Shown: positions 53,865 to 64,000 of the stretch, piece by piece | Layout: each line of letters opens with the position of its first letter | Position numbering within the stretch: position 1 is the stretch's first letter | Assembly (NCBI GenBank): GCA_947474645.1 | Contig: CANJJD010000005.1 | Coordinates: 58,213 to 122,212 of the forward strand | Source of the DNA: Alphaproteobacteria bacterium | Lineage (GTDB): Bacteria > Pseudomonadota > Alphaproteobacteria > Micropepsales > Micropepsaceae | Reading direction: 5' to 3' | DNA length: 64,000 bases | Program-made: the position numbers and the translations under genes | The notes under the pieces: model-generated | Seen by the model: only the letters and a program-made list of their open reading frames with translations | The model's database searches: none | What the model was told of the DNA's origin: nothing

Positions 53865-54197
53865 CTACTTTGCGAAATCCACGCGGGCGATCAGCCCGTC
53901 GCGGAAGGTATAGATGGCGATGATCTCGAACTGTTCGCCGCCGGGGCTGCGGATCACCAGTTCATGATCCACGATGGTGTTGCCCACGACGATGCGGTTC
54001 TTCAGTTCGGCCTTGTTCTGGGGAAACTGGGCGAAGGCCTTCGCATAACGCGCCTTGACGGCGTCACGGCTGGTTTCCGTCGGCGTGCCGTTCAGGCCCG
54101 ACACGATGCAGTCCTCGGTGAAATACGAGACGTACTTGTCCAGGTCCTGGGCGTTGTAGGCGTCGAGCTGCTTTTGGGCGACATCGAGATTACTCAC
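53865..54197 (-). CDS. SnoaL-like/NTF2-fold protein embedded in nuo operon
   Basis: [27 protein letters not shown]...[23 protein letters not shown] overlap with nuoD stop. Confidence 0.82.
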   Translation of the reverse strand: MSNLDVAQKQLDAYNAQDLDKYVSYFTEDCIVSGLNGTPTETSRDAVKARYAKAFAQFPQNKAELKNRIVVGNTIVDHELVIRSPGGEQFEIIAIYTFRDGLIARVDFAK

Positions 54198-55402
54198 CGG
54201 TCCACCTCCCCGAACACGATATCGAGGCTGCCCAGCACCGCCGAGACGTCGGCCAGCATGTGACCCTTGCACATGTAATCCATCGCCTGCAGATGCACGA
54301 AACTGGGCGCGCGTATCTTGCAGCGATAGGGCTTGTTGGAGCCGTCGGCCACCAGATAGACGCCGAACTCGCCCTTGGGCGCTTCCACCGCGGCGTAGGA
54401 TTCGCCCGCCGGCACGTGATAGCCCTCGGTATAAAGCTTGAAGTGATGGATCAGCGCTTCCATCGACTGTTTCATCTCGCCGCGCTTGGGCGGCACCACC
54501 TTGTTATCGGCCGAAACCACGGGACCGGCCGGCATCTTCTCGATGCACTGGCGCATGATCTTGGTGGATTCGCGCATCTCTTCCATGCGCATCACATAGC
54601 GGTCGTAATTGTCGCCGTTCTTGCCGATGGGAATCTTGAAGTCCAGTTCGTTGTAGCACTCGTAAGGCTGGCTGCGGCGCAGGTCCCACTTCACGCCCGT
54701 GGAGCGCAGCATCACACCCGACATGCCCCACATTTCGGCTTCGGCGCGGGTGACCACGCCGATATCGACATTGCGCTGCTTGAAGATGCGGTTTTCGGTC
54801 AGCAAGCCTTCGATATCATCCAGCACGGTGACGAAGTGATCGCAGAATTTCAGGATGTCTTCGCCCAGGCCGGGCGGCATGTCCTGGTGCACCCCGCCGG
54901 TGCGGAAATAAGCGGCATGCATGCGGCTGCCCGAGATGCGCTCATAGAACACCATCAGCTTTTCGCGCTCTTCAAAGCCCCACAGCGGCGGGGTCAGCGC
55001 GCCCACATCCATCGCCTGGGTGGTGACATTGAGCAGATGGTTCAGCAGCCGGCCGATCTCGGAGAACAGCACGCGGATATACTGGCCGCGCTTGGGCACT
55101 TCCAGGCCCAGCAGCTTCTCGATCGCCAGGCAGAAGGCATGCTCCTGGTTCATCGGCGCGACATAATCCAGCCGATCGAAATAGGGCAGCGCCTGCAGAT
55201 AGGTCTTGTGCTCGATCAGCTTCTCGGTGCCGCGATGCAGCAGGCCGATATGCGGATCGACACGGGTGACGATCTCGCCGTCCAGGTCCAGGATCAGGCG
55301 CAGCACACCATGCGCCGCCGGATGCTGGGGACCGAAATTGATGGTCATTTGCGGATCGTCGGAAACGTGACCCTGCTTGGCGTCGAGTGTGACGGTGGTC
55401 AT
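54194..55402 (-). CDS. nuoD: NADH-quinone oxidoreductase subunit D
   Basis: [32 protein letters not shown]-terminus. Confidence 0.98.
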   Translation of the reverse strand: MTTVTLDAKQGHVSDDPQMTINFGPQHPAAHGVLRLILDLDGEIVTRVDPHIGLLHRGTEKLIEHKTYLQALPYFDRLDYVAPMNQEHAFCLAIEKLLGLEVPKRGQYIRVLFSEIGRLLNHLLNVTTQAMDVGALTPPLWGFEEREKLMVFYERISGSRMHAAYFRTGGVHQDMPPGLGEDILKFCDHFVTVLDDIEGLLTENRIFKQRNVDIGVVTRAEAEMWGMSGVMLRSTGVKWDLRRSQPYECYNELDFKIPIGKNGDNYDRYVMRMEEMRESTKIMRQCIEKMPAGPVVSADNKVVPPKRGEMKQSMEALIHHFKLYTEGYHVPAGESYAAVEAPKGEFGVYLVADGSNKPYRCKIRAPSFVHLQAMDYMCKGHMLADVSAVLGSLDIVFGEVDR

Positions 55403-56025
55403 GGCTTCTTCCCCGGATCGCCGGAGGTGGCATTGGGCGCCATGGCGGCCTTTTCGTCGCCTGGCAGGATATGGGGCGCGCCTTCCCAGGGGCTCATGAA
55501 ATCGAAGTCGCGGAATTCCTGCACCAGTTGCACCGGCTGGTAGACCACGCGCTTGAGCTCGTCGTCGTAACGCAGCTCGACATAGCCGGTGAGCGGGAAA
55601 TCCTTGCGCAGCGGATACCCGCTAAATCCGTAATCGGTGAGGATGCGGCGCATGTCGGGATGATCGCTGAAGGCCACGCCGTACATGTCGAAGGCCTCGC
55701 GCTCGAACCAGCCGGCGGCGGGATAGACCCCGATGATGGAGGCGATGGCCTCGCCCTCGCCCACCTGCGCCTTGACGCGGACGCGGACATTCTTCGTCAA
55801 CGACAGCAGGTGATAGACGACATCGAAGCGCTTGGCGCGCTGCGGCCAGTCCACGCCGCACAGATCCACCAGGATCTTGAAGTCGCCGGTATTATGCAGA
55901 TGCACCATGGTGCGCAGGATTTCGGCCGCCGGGACTTCCACGGTCAGCTCGCCGCGCGCGACGGTGACATTCGTCACCGGCAGCGCCGACTTGATGCTCT
56001 CGCTCAGGGCGTTCAGGTCGCTCAT
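55399..56025 (-). CDS. nuoC: NADH-quinone oxidoreductase subunit C
   Basis: [41 protein letters not shown]. Confidence 0.97.
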   Translation of the reverse strand: MSDLNALSESIKSALPVTNVTVARGELTVEVPAAEILRTMVHLHNTGDFKILVDLCGVDWPQRAKRFDVVYHLLSLTKNVRVRVKAQVGEGEAIASIIGVYPAAGWFEREAFDMYGVAFSDHPDMRRILTDYGFSGYPLRKDFPLTGYVELRYDDELKRVVYQPVQLVQEFRDFDFMSPWEGAPHILPGDEKAAMAPNATSGDPGKKP

Positions 56026-56026
56026 G

Positions 56027-56596
56027 TCAGCGCTCGATGGTGCCGGTGCGGCGGATTTTCCGCTGCAGCAGCATCACGCCATAGACCAGCGCCTCGGCGG
56101 TGGGCGGGCAGCCGGGCACATAAATGTCCACCGGCACGATACGGTCGCAGCCGCGCACCACGGCATAGGAATAATGATAATAGCCGCCGCCATTGGCGCA
56201 CGAACCCATGCTGATGACATAGCGCGGCTCGGGCATCTGGTCGTAAACCTTGCGCAGCGCGGGCGCCATCTTGTTGGTCAGGGTGCCGGCGACGATCATC
56301 ACGTCCGACTGGCGCGGTGAGGCGCGCGGCGCAAACCCGAAGCGCTCCAGATCGTAGCGCGGCATGGAAGCCTGCATCATTTCCACCGCGCAACAGGCCA
56401 GGCCAAACGTCATCCACATCAGCGAGCCGGTGCGCGCCCAGATCACCAGCGCTTCCGAGCTGGTGATCAGAAAGCCCTTGTCGGCCATCTCGGCCTGCAG
56501 CGCCTTGAAATAGGGATCGTTGTCGGTGATGCCGGGAGCTGCGCCTTCAACGCCGGCGCGGGCCGCGGTGCCGTGCGGGGTCAGGATCACTCCCAT
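56027..56596 (-). CDS. nuoB: NADH-quinone oxidoreductase subunit B
   Basis: [29 protein letters not shown]. Confidence 0.97.
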   Translation of the reverse strand: MGVILTPHGTAARAGVEGAAPGITDNDPYFKALQAEMADKGFLITSSEALVIWARTGSLMWMTFGLACCAVEMMQASMPRYDLERFGFAPRASPRQSDVMIVAGTLTNKMAPALRKVYDQMPEPRYVISMGSCANGGGYYHYSYAVVRGCDRIVPVDIYVPGCPPTAEALVYGVMLLQRKIRRTGTIER

Positions 56597-56952
56597 TCCA
56601 GCGCCCCCTTCTTCCATTCATAGATGAAGCCGACCGTCAGCACGCCCAGGAACACCATCATGGACCAGAAAGCGAAGACGCCGGTGGTGCTGAGCGTGAT
56701 CGCCCAGGGAAACAGAAACGCCACTTCCAGGTCGAAGATGATGAACAGGATGGCGACCAGGTAGAAGCGCACGTCGAATTTCATGCGCGCATCGCCGAAG
56801 GCGGGAAAGCCGCATTCATAGGCCGACAATTTCTCAGGATCGGGCTTGGAGGGCGCAATGATCAGCGGCACCACGATCAGGGCGCCGCCCAGAACGGCCG
56901 CCAACCCGATGAAAATCAGGATCGGCAGATACTCCAGCAGCAGATCTTCCAT
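56587..56952 (-). CDS. nuoA: NADH-quinone oxidoreductase subunit A
   Basis: [44 protein letters not shown]. Confidence 0.97.
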   Translation of the reverse strand: MEDLLLEYLPILIFIGLAAVLGGALIVVPLIIAPSKPDPEKLSAYECGFPAFGDARMKFDVRFYLVAILFIIFDLEVAFLFPWAITLSTTGVFAFWSMMVFLGVLTVGFIYEWKKGALEWE

Positions 56953-57167
56953 ACGCCAGGCCCCGTGGTCCGTGGCCTGGCGCGCGAGCGCCCCAACTTG
57001 CCGGACCGGTGTTATTTCGCGGGTGCAGTATAGGCAGGCACTGCCCCGTCGCAACGCGGGTTTAAAGGAAGATTCGCCGCAGAAAAACAGGAAAATTCGC
57101 GGGCGCGCACGGGCCAAAAGATGGCGGTGGACACAGCCCTGCTAGCTGCGAACGGTTCTTAAAAACT

Positions 57168-57279
57168 GCCATTTCCGGAAGGAAAATGGCAGGAGGTTGC
57201 CTAGCGACAGCGTAGGCAACGGGCGAGAACCCGCGACGTCGCGGGCAACAAACTGAGCCATTTCCGGAAGGAAAATGGC
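57168..57279 (-). repeat. Tandem hairpin array downstream of tRNA-Asp, with duplicated GCCATTTCCGGAAGGAAAATGGC
   Basis: 23-bp unit at 57168-57190 and 57257-57279, with GTTGCCTA/TAGGCAAC and CCCGCGACGTCGCGGG stems in between. Confidence 0.8.
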
Positions 57280-57352
57280 GGGAGCGACGGGGCTCGAACC
57301 CGCGACCTTCGGCGTGACAGGCCGACACTCTAACCAACTGAGCTACGCCCCC
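57276..57352 (-). tRNA. tRNA-Asp (GTC)
   Basis: GGGGGCGTAGCTCAGTTGGTTAGAGTGTCGGCCTGTCACGCCGAAGGTCGCGGGTTCGAGCCCCGTCGCTCCCGCCA folds as cloverleaf, anticodon GTC. Confidence 0.97.
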
Positions 57353-57444
57353 GCAGCGGTTCCCTTTTGGGGCAACGCGCGAAGGGGGCCGATGTAGGGG
57401 AGCCCCCCTTTCAAGTCAAGCAACCGGGGGGCAAGTCAAGCAAG

Positions 57445-57936
57445 TCAGGGCGCGGGCGGGGCGCCGCCGGGGCCCGCCTGGGGCTCCTTCGGCTTGGCGC
57501 CGGCGCGCTGCAGTTCCTTGGGCTCCAGCTTGCCATCGTGATTAATGTCGAGCTGGTCGAACAGCGAATAGGGCACGGCGGAAAATTCGGTATAGCCGAT
57601 GCAGCCATCCTGGTTCCAATCCATCACGGGCGTGGCGGTGGACTGGTCGGCATCCACCCGCGCCTGGTTGATGGCGCCGGCCTGTGCGGCATCCAGGCAG
57701 CCATTGCGATGGGTGTCGTAAAGGGCGAACTCGGCCTTCAGGCCATTGATCAGTTCGTCGCGGGTCAGGGTTCCATCGTGATTGGCATCATGCTTGACCA
57801 GCATGGCGGCGTTGCCGCCGTGATAATTCTCGTCACGCGGCTTTTCGGTGGGCCGCATCCAGGGCGGCGGTTGCTGGGGCCCGCCACAGGCGGTCAGCGC
57901 CAGAGTCGACAGCAGGATCAGGTGCAAAAGGCGCAA
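57445..57936 (-). CDS. EF-hand domain lipoprotein
   Basis: Lipobox LTAC; loops DANHDGTLTRDE, DTHRNGCLDAAQ, DWNQDGCIGYTE, DINHDGKLEPKE. Confidence 0.8.
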   Translation of the reverse strand: MRLLHLILLSTLALTACGGPQQPPPWMRPTEKPRDENYHGGNAAMLVKHDANHDGTLTRDELINGLKAEFALYDTHRNGCLDAAQAGAINQARVDADQSTATPVMDWNQDGCIGYTEFSAVPYSLFDQLDINHDGKLEPKELQRAGAKPKEPQAGPGGAPPAP

Positions 57937-58036
57937 GCAGCGTGTCCTTGTGTTTGCGGCAGACTAGGCCGCGCGGGCAGCTTTGGCGAATGAGCCGTAG
58001 CTCGCGGAAGCCTTCTCTCGCTTCGCGAGCGAAGGC

Positions 58037-58112
58037 TGGTGGGCGGTGACGGGCTCGAACCGCCGACCCTATCGGTGTAAACGATATGCTCTACCAACTG
58101 AGCTAACCGCCC
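58037..58112 (-). tRNA. tRNA-Val (TAC)
   Basis: GGGCGGTTAGCTCAGTTGGTAGAGCATATCGTTTACACCGATAGGGTCGGCGGTTCGAGCCCGTCACCGCCCACCA, anticodon TAC. Confidence 0.97.
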
Positions 58113-58122
58113 GGATGCGGCC

Positions 58123-58299
58123 TCATACCATGCCGGGCGGCGGCGGCAAGGCGATGCGCCGGTTCCGGCCCAGCACAAACCACAGCGCCGCGCCCGCCAT
58201 CAGCATCAGCAGCGCCGCCTTGGCGGTGAGGAATTTGAGGCTGAGGATCACCGCCAGCAACGCCGCATGCACCGCCAGCCAGACAACGGCCAGCGGCAA
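58123..58299 (-). CDS. Candidate small two-TM protein
   Basis: (TTG)PLAVVWLAVHAALLAVILSLKFLTAKAALLMLMAGAALWFVLGRNRRIALPPPPGMV*; below track length cut-off, weak start. Confidence 0.35.
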   Translation of the reverse strand: MPLAVVWLAVHAALLAVILSLKFLTAKAALLMLMAGAALWFVLGRNRRIALPPPPGMV

Positions 58300-58322
58300 C
58301 AGGGTGGATTTCAGCCCAGGCT

Positions 58323-58595
58323 TCAGTTCAAGGAATCCTTGAGCTGCTTGCCGGCGCGGAAGCGCGGCTGCTTGGACGGCTTGATGGTGATTTCTTCGCC
58401 GGTCTGGGGATTGCGGCCCTTGCCGCCGGCGCGCGTGGCGACCACGAACACGCCAAATCCCGTCAGGCGGACTTCTTCTCCCGCCTTTAGCGAGGCGGCA
58501 ATCAGGTCGAACACGCCGTCCACGGCCTTGGCCGAGACGTTCTTGTCCAGACCGGCATGGTCGGAGAGCTTCTGGATGAGATCGTTCTTGTTCAT
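58323..58595 (-). CDS. hupB: DNA-binding protein HU
   Basis: MNKNDLIQKLSDHAGLDKNVSAKAVDGVFDLI; GFGVFVVATRAGGKGRNPQTGEEITI. Confidence 0.96.
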   Translation of the reverse strand: MNKNDLIQKLSDHAGLDKNVSAKAVDGVFDLIAASLKAGEEVRLTGFGVFVVATRAGGKGRNPQTGEEITIKPSKQPRFRAGKQLKDSLN

Positions 58596-58750
58596 GGGAT
58601 GGCTCCTTTTTTCTGGGTCATGCCGGACGAAAGCCGGGTGCCGTGACGCGATTCTTCTCCCGCTGTCACAGACTCTATGGGTCCGGGCATTGGCCCGTAA
58701 AGGCGAAAAACCCCGGAATCGGCGGATTTTTGCCTTGTGGAACAACAAAA

Positions 58751-58783
58751 AACAGGGCCCGGACTTGGTATCCGGGCCCTGTT
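58751..58783 (-). terminator. lon rho-independent terminator
   Basis: AACAGGGCCCGGA-ctTGGTA-TCCGGGCCCTGTT followed by T-run on minus strand. Confidence 0.9.
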
Positions 58784-58798
58784 CGAGGCTTTGGGTTG

Positions 58799-61228
<2,430 letters not shown>

Positions 61229-61337
61229 ATTGATGCTCCTGCCGGGATACGCCCGGCCATAACGAGGCTTCCCCAACCGGGCGAAGCCTTTGAAAATGAA
61301 GCCGCCCAACCGTTTCGGCCGACTCTGGATACTGTAA

Positions 61338-61366
61338 AGTGGGCCCCCTAACAGGGTGTTTCAAGC
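61338..61366 (-). promoter_or_regulatory. Possible sigma-32-type promoter for lon
   Basis: Minus strand CTTGAA-N16-CCCACT upstream of lon. Confidence 0.4.
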
Positions 61367-61505
61367 CAGCGCAGGGGGTTAAGACCCCCAAGTTCCCGGC
61401 CGCACACAAAAACCCGCCGGGAAAGGGCGTTTTTCCGCCGCTCGTGGCGGATTTGCCCGCAAACCAAGGCCGCCCTATCGTCGCGCAAACCATGAGGGGA
61501 CGGGA

Positions 61506-62780
61506 ATGCTGGACCGGCGGACATTTGCGGGATTGCTGGGGGCGGTGGCCTTGCCGGGCACGGCGCAGGCCAAAACCAACCTGCCCTTCTATGCCGCGAC
61601 CGGCCCCAACCTGGCGCTCTATCACCTGGACCCCGATGCCGGCGCGCTGAGCCATCGCGCCAACATCACCCTGCCCGCAAATGTTCAATATGCCTGGCCG
61701 CATCCATCGCGCCGGTTTCTCTTTGTCATCGCCAGCAACGGCCAGCCGCCCAGCGGCCCCGCCGGCGTGGCCGGCAGCGACACGCGTCACTACGCGTTCG
61801 CATTTCGCGTCGGATCGGACGGCACCCTGACGCAGGCAGGCGAGCCGATGCTGCTGCCGGTGCGCCCTGTGCATTGCACCACCGACAATAGCGGACGCTA
61901 TCTTCTGATCGCCTACAACAATCCCAGCGCGGTCACGGTGCACGCCATCGCGCCCAATGGCGTCATCGGCCCGTCCATCGAGCAGGTTCGCAGGCCCCGA
62001 TTCGGCGTCTATGCCCACCAGGTGCGGGCCACGCCGTACAACAACACCGTCACCGTGTGCAGCCGGGGCAATGACGGGATTCCTCCCAGGGTCGGCAACA
62101 TCGGCAAGCCGGAAGATCCCGGCCATATCGAAGTGTTCGACTTCATCGGCGGCCAGCTGGTTCCCATCCAGAGTGTCACGCTGAACGCCGGGATGGACTT
62201 TGGACCGCGGCACCTGGATTTTCATCCCAGCAGGCCCTTCGCCTATGTCTCGATGGAACGCCAGAACGCGCTCTATGTGTATTGGGTGCTGGAAGACGGC
62301 AAGCTGAGTGACGCTCCCCGGTTCAAGCTCAGCGCCGTGGCCGACAAGAACGGCAAGCAAAAGCATCCCGGCCAGACCGTGGGACCGATCCATGTCCATC
62401 CCAACGGCAAGTTCGTCTACCAGACCAATCGCGGCTCGGGCACCATCGAGGTGAACGGGCAGAAAGTTTCCAACGGCGGCGAAAACAGCATCGTGGTCTG
62501 GGAGATCGAGCAGAGGACCGGCGCCCCAAGGCTGATCCAGCGCATCGACGCGCGCGGCTTCGAACTGCGCACCTTCACCATTGATCCGGAAGGCAAGATA
62601 CTGGTCGCCGCCGCCACCACGCCCATGCTGGTGCGCGAAGACGGTGGCGTGCGTTCTGTCAGCGCGGGATTTTCGATTTACCGCATCCGGGAGGACGGCA
62701 CGCTGGACTTCCTGCGCAAGATCGACGTGGACACCAGCCAGGGCATCCTGTTCTGGTGCGGCCTGCTGACGATGGCATAG
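61506..62780 (+). CDS. Exported lactonase-family beta-propeller protein (6-phosphogluconolactonase-like)
   Basis: Tat-like MLDRRTFAGLLGAVALPGTAQA; repeats such as HPSRRFLFVIASNG, HPSRPFAYVSMERQNALYVYWV, HPNGKFVYQTNRGSGTIEV. Confidence 0.85.
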   Translation: MLDRRTFAGLLGAVALPGTAQAKTNLPFYAATGPNLALYHLDPDAGALSHRANITLPANVQYAWPHPSRRFLFVIASNGQPPSGPAGVAGSDTRHYAFAFRVGSDGTLTQAGEPMLLPVRPVHCTTDNSGRYLLIAYNNPSAVTVHAIAPNGVIGPSIEQVRRPRFGVYAHQVRATPYNNTVTVCSRGNDGIPPRVGNIGKPEDPGHIEVFDFIGGQLVPIQSVTLNAGMDFGPRHLDFHPSRPFAYVSMERQNALYVYWVLEDGKLSDAPRFKLSAVADKNGKQKHPGQTVGPIHVHPNGKFVYQTNRGSGTIEVNGQKVSNGGENSIVVWEIEQRTGAPRLIQRIDARGFELRTFTIDPEGKILVAAATTPMLVREDGGVRSVSAGFSIYRIREDGTLDFLRKIDVDTSQGILFWCGLLTMA

Positions 62781-62792
62781 CCCAAAAATGCA

Positions 62793-62817
62793 ATCGCCCG
62801 GCACAGGGCCGGGCGAT
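62793..62817 (-). terminator. clpX rho-independent terminator
   Basis: ATCGCCCGGC-cctgt-GCCGGGCGAT followed by TGCATTTTT on minus strand. Confidence 0.8.
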
Positions 62818-62838
62818 GCCATTTCTTGAAAAGACCGT

Positions 62839-64000
62839 TTAAGAGGCGCTCTTCTCGCGCGCTTCGGCCTTGTCGCTATAGGTGTAGAGCGGACGAGCCT
62901 TGCCATCCACCACATCCGAAGTGATGACCACTTCCTGCACGCCCGACAGGGTGGGCAGTTCGAACATGGTCTCCAGCAGTATGCCTTCCAGGATGGAACG
63001 CAATCCGCGGGCGCCGGTCTTGCGCATGATGGCGCGCTTGGCGATGGAGTGCAGCGCCTCTTCCTGGAAGCGCAGCTTGACGCCTTCCATCTCGAACATG
63101 CGCATATACTGCTTGGCCAGCGCGTTCTTCGGGCGGGTCAGGATTTCGATCAGCGCGGTTTCCTGCAGGTCGCCCAGGGTGGCAAGCACAGGCAGACGGC
63201 CGATGAATTCCGGGATCAGGCCGAACTTCAGCATGTCCTCGGGCTCGACTTCGCGCAGCAACTCGCCGGTGCCGCGTTCGTCCGGGCCCTTGGGGTTGGA
63301 GCCGAAGCCCATCGAGGAGCCCTGGGTACGCTGGGCGATGATCTTGTCCAGGCCGGCAAAGGCACCGCCGCAGATGAAGAGGATGTTGGTCGTGTCCACC
63401 TGCAGGAATTCCTGCTGCGGATGCTTGCGCCCGCCCTGCGGCGGCACGGAGGCAACGGTGCCCTCCATGATCTTGAGCAGGGCCTGCTGCACGCCTTCGC
63501 CCGACACGTCGCGGGTGATGGACGGGTTGTCCGACTTGCGGCTGATCTTGTCGACTTCGTCGATATAGACGATGCCGCGCTGGGCGCGTTCGACATTGTA
63601 GTCGGCAGCCTGCAGCAGCTTGAGGATGATGTTCTCGACGTCTTCGCCGACATAACCGGCTTCGGTCAGGGTCGTGGCGTCGGCCATGGTGAAGGGCACA
63701 TCCAGGATGCGCGCCAGGGTCTGGGCCAGCAAGGTCTTGCCGCAGCCGGTGGGGCCGATCAGCATGATGTTGGACTTGGCCAGCTCGACATCGCCGTTCT
63801 TGCCGGACGAATTGATGCGCTTGTAGTGGTTGTGGACGGCGACCGAGAGCACCTTCTTGGCGTGGCTCTGGCCGACGACATAGTCGTCCAGCACCTTGAA
63901 GATTTCCTGGGGGGTGGGCACGCCCTCCTTGGACTTCATGAAGGAGGTCTTGTTCTCCTCCCGGATGATTTCCATGCAGAGTTCGACGCATTCATCGCAG
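62839..64000 (-). CDS. clpX: ATP-dependent Clp protease ATP-binding subunit ClpX (N-terminus outside window)
   Basis: [14 protein letters not shown] zinc-finger remnant at window edge; [38 protein letters not shown]. Confidence 0.97.
   Translation of the reverse strand, partial: CDECVELCMEIIREENKTSFMKSKEGVPTPQEIFKVLDDYVVGQSHAKKVLSVAVHNHYKRINSSGKNGDVELAKSNIMLIGPTGCGKTLLAQTLARILDVPFTMADATTLTEAGYVGEDVENIILKLLQAADYNVERAQRGIVYIDEVDKISRKSDNPSITRDVSGEGVQQALLKIMEGTVASVPPQGGRKHPQQEFLQVDTTNILFICGGAFAGLDKIIAQRTQGSSMGFGSNPKGPDERGTGELLREVEPEDMLKFGLIPEFIGRLPVLATLGDLQETALIEILTRPKNALAKQYMRMFEMEGVKLRFQEEALHSIAKRAIMRKTGARGLRSILEGILLETMFELPTLSGVQEVVITSDVVDGKARPLYTYSDKAEAREKSAS

Noticed and set aside
57062-57337. 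91-aa minus ORF covering tRNA-Asp
   Set aside because: Spurious ORF across a tRNA and its hairpin trailer (GRGFEPRRSRH is the usual tRNA-derived false translation).
57918-58178. 86-aa minus ORF covering tRNA-Val
   Set aside because: SGRLAQLVEHIVYTDRVGGSSPSPPT is the common mistranslation of a tRNA gene.

Overview
This 64 kb window is a GC-rich (~65%) alphaproteobacterial core-chromosome segment with no prophage, CRISPR array, rRNA operon or transposase that I can support. The left part is trpD(partial)-trpC-HTH gene, lexA, comEC, gltX, gltA, lpxB-lpxI-lpxA-fabZ-lpxD-skp-bamA-rseP-dxr-cdsA-uppS-frr-pyrH-tsf-rpsB. Next come a GT87-like membrane protein, an aminotransferase, dnaE, lolD, lolC/E, an MFS exporter and proS. 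A small accessory stretch (about 34.3-38.2 kb) is followed by DUF1467, rnj, coaX, birA and the complete nuoN-nuoA operon. Then tRNA-Asp, an EF-hand lipoprotein, tRNA-Val, hup, lon, a lactonase-family protein and clpX(partial). The strongest unexplained signal is upstream of dnaE. An SOS box (GAAC-CAAAGTA-GAAC) nearly identical to the one in front of lexA (GAAC-TAAAGTA-GAAC) overlaps a promoter with the same layout (-35, 17 nt, TAGAAC). It drives an unannotated 34-codon single-pass membrane micropeptide, a candidate SidA-type DNA-damage division inhibitor. Secondary signals are a structured rpsB leader, a four-hairpin array behind tRNA-Asp, three palindromic REP-like elements around 36.7-38.6 kb, an orphan terminator (candidate sRNA), two non-canonical genes flanking nuoEF, and an AT-rich small membrane gene coupled to dnaE. 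All calls were made by eye from the sequence and ORF track; no database search was run.
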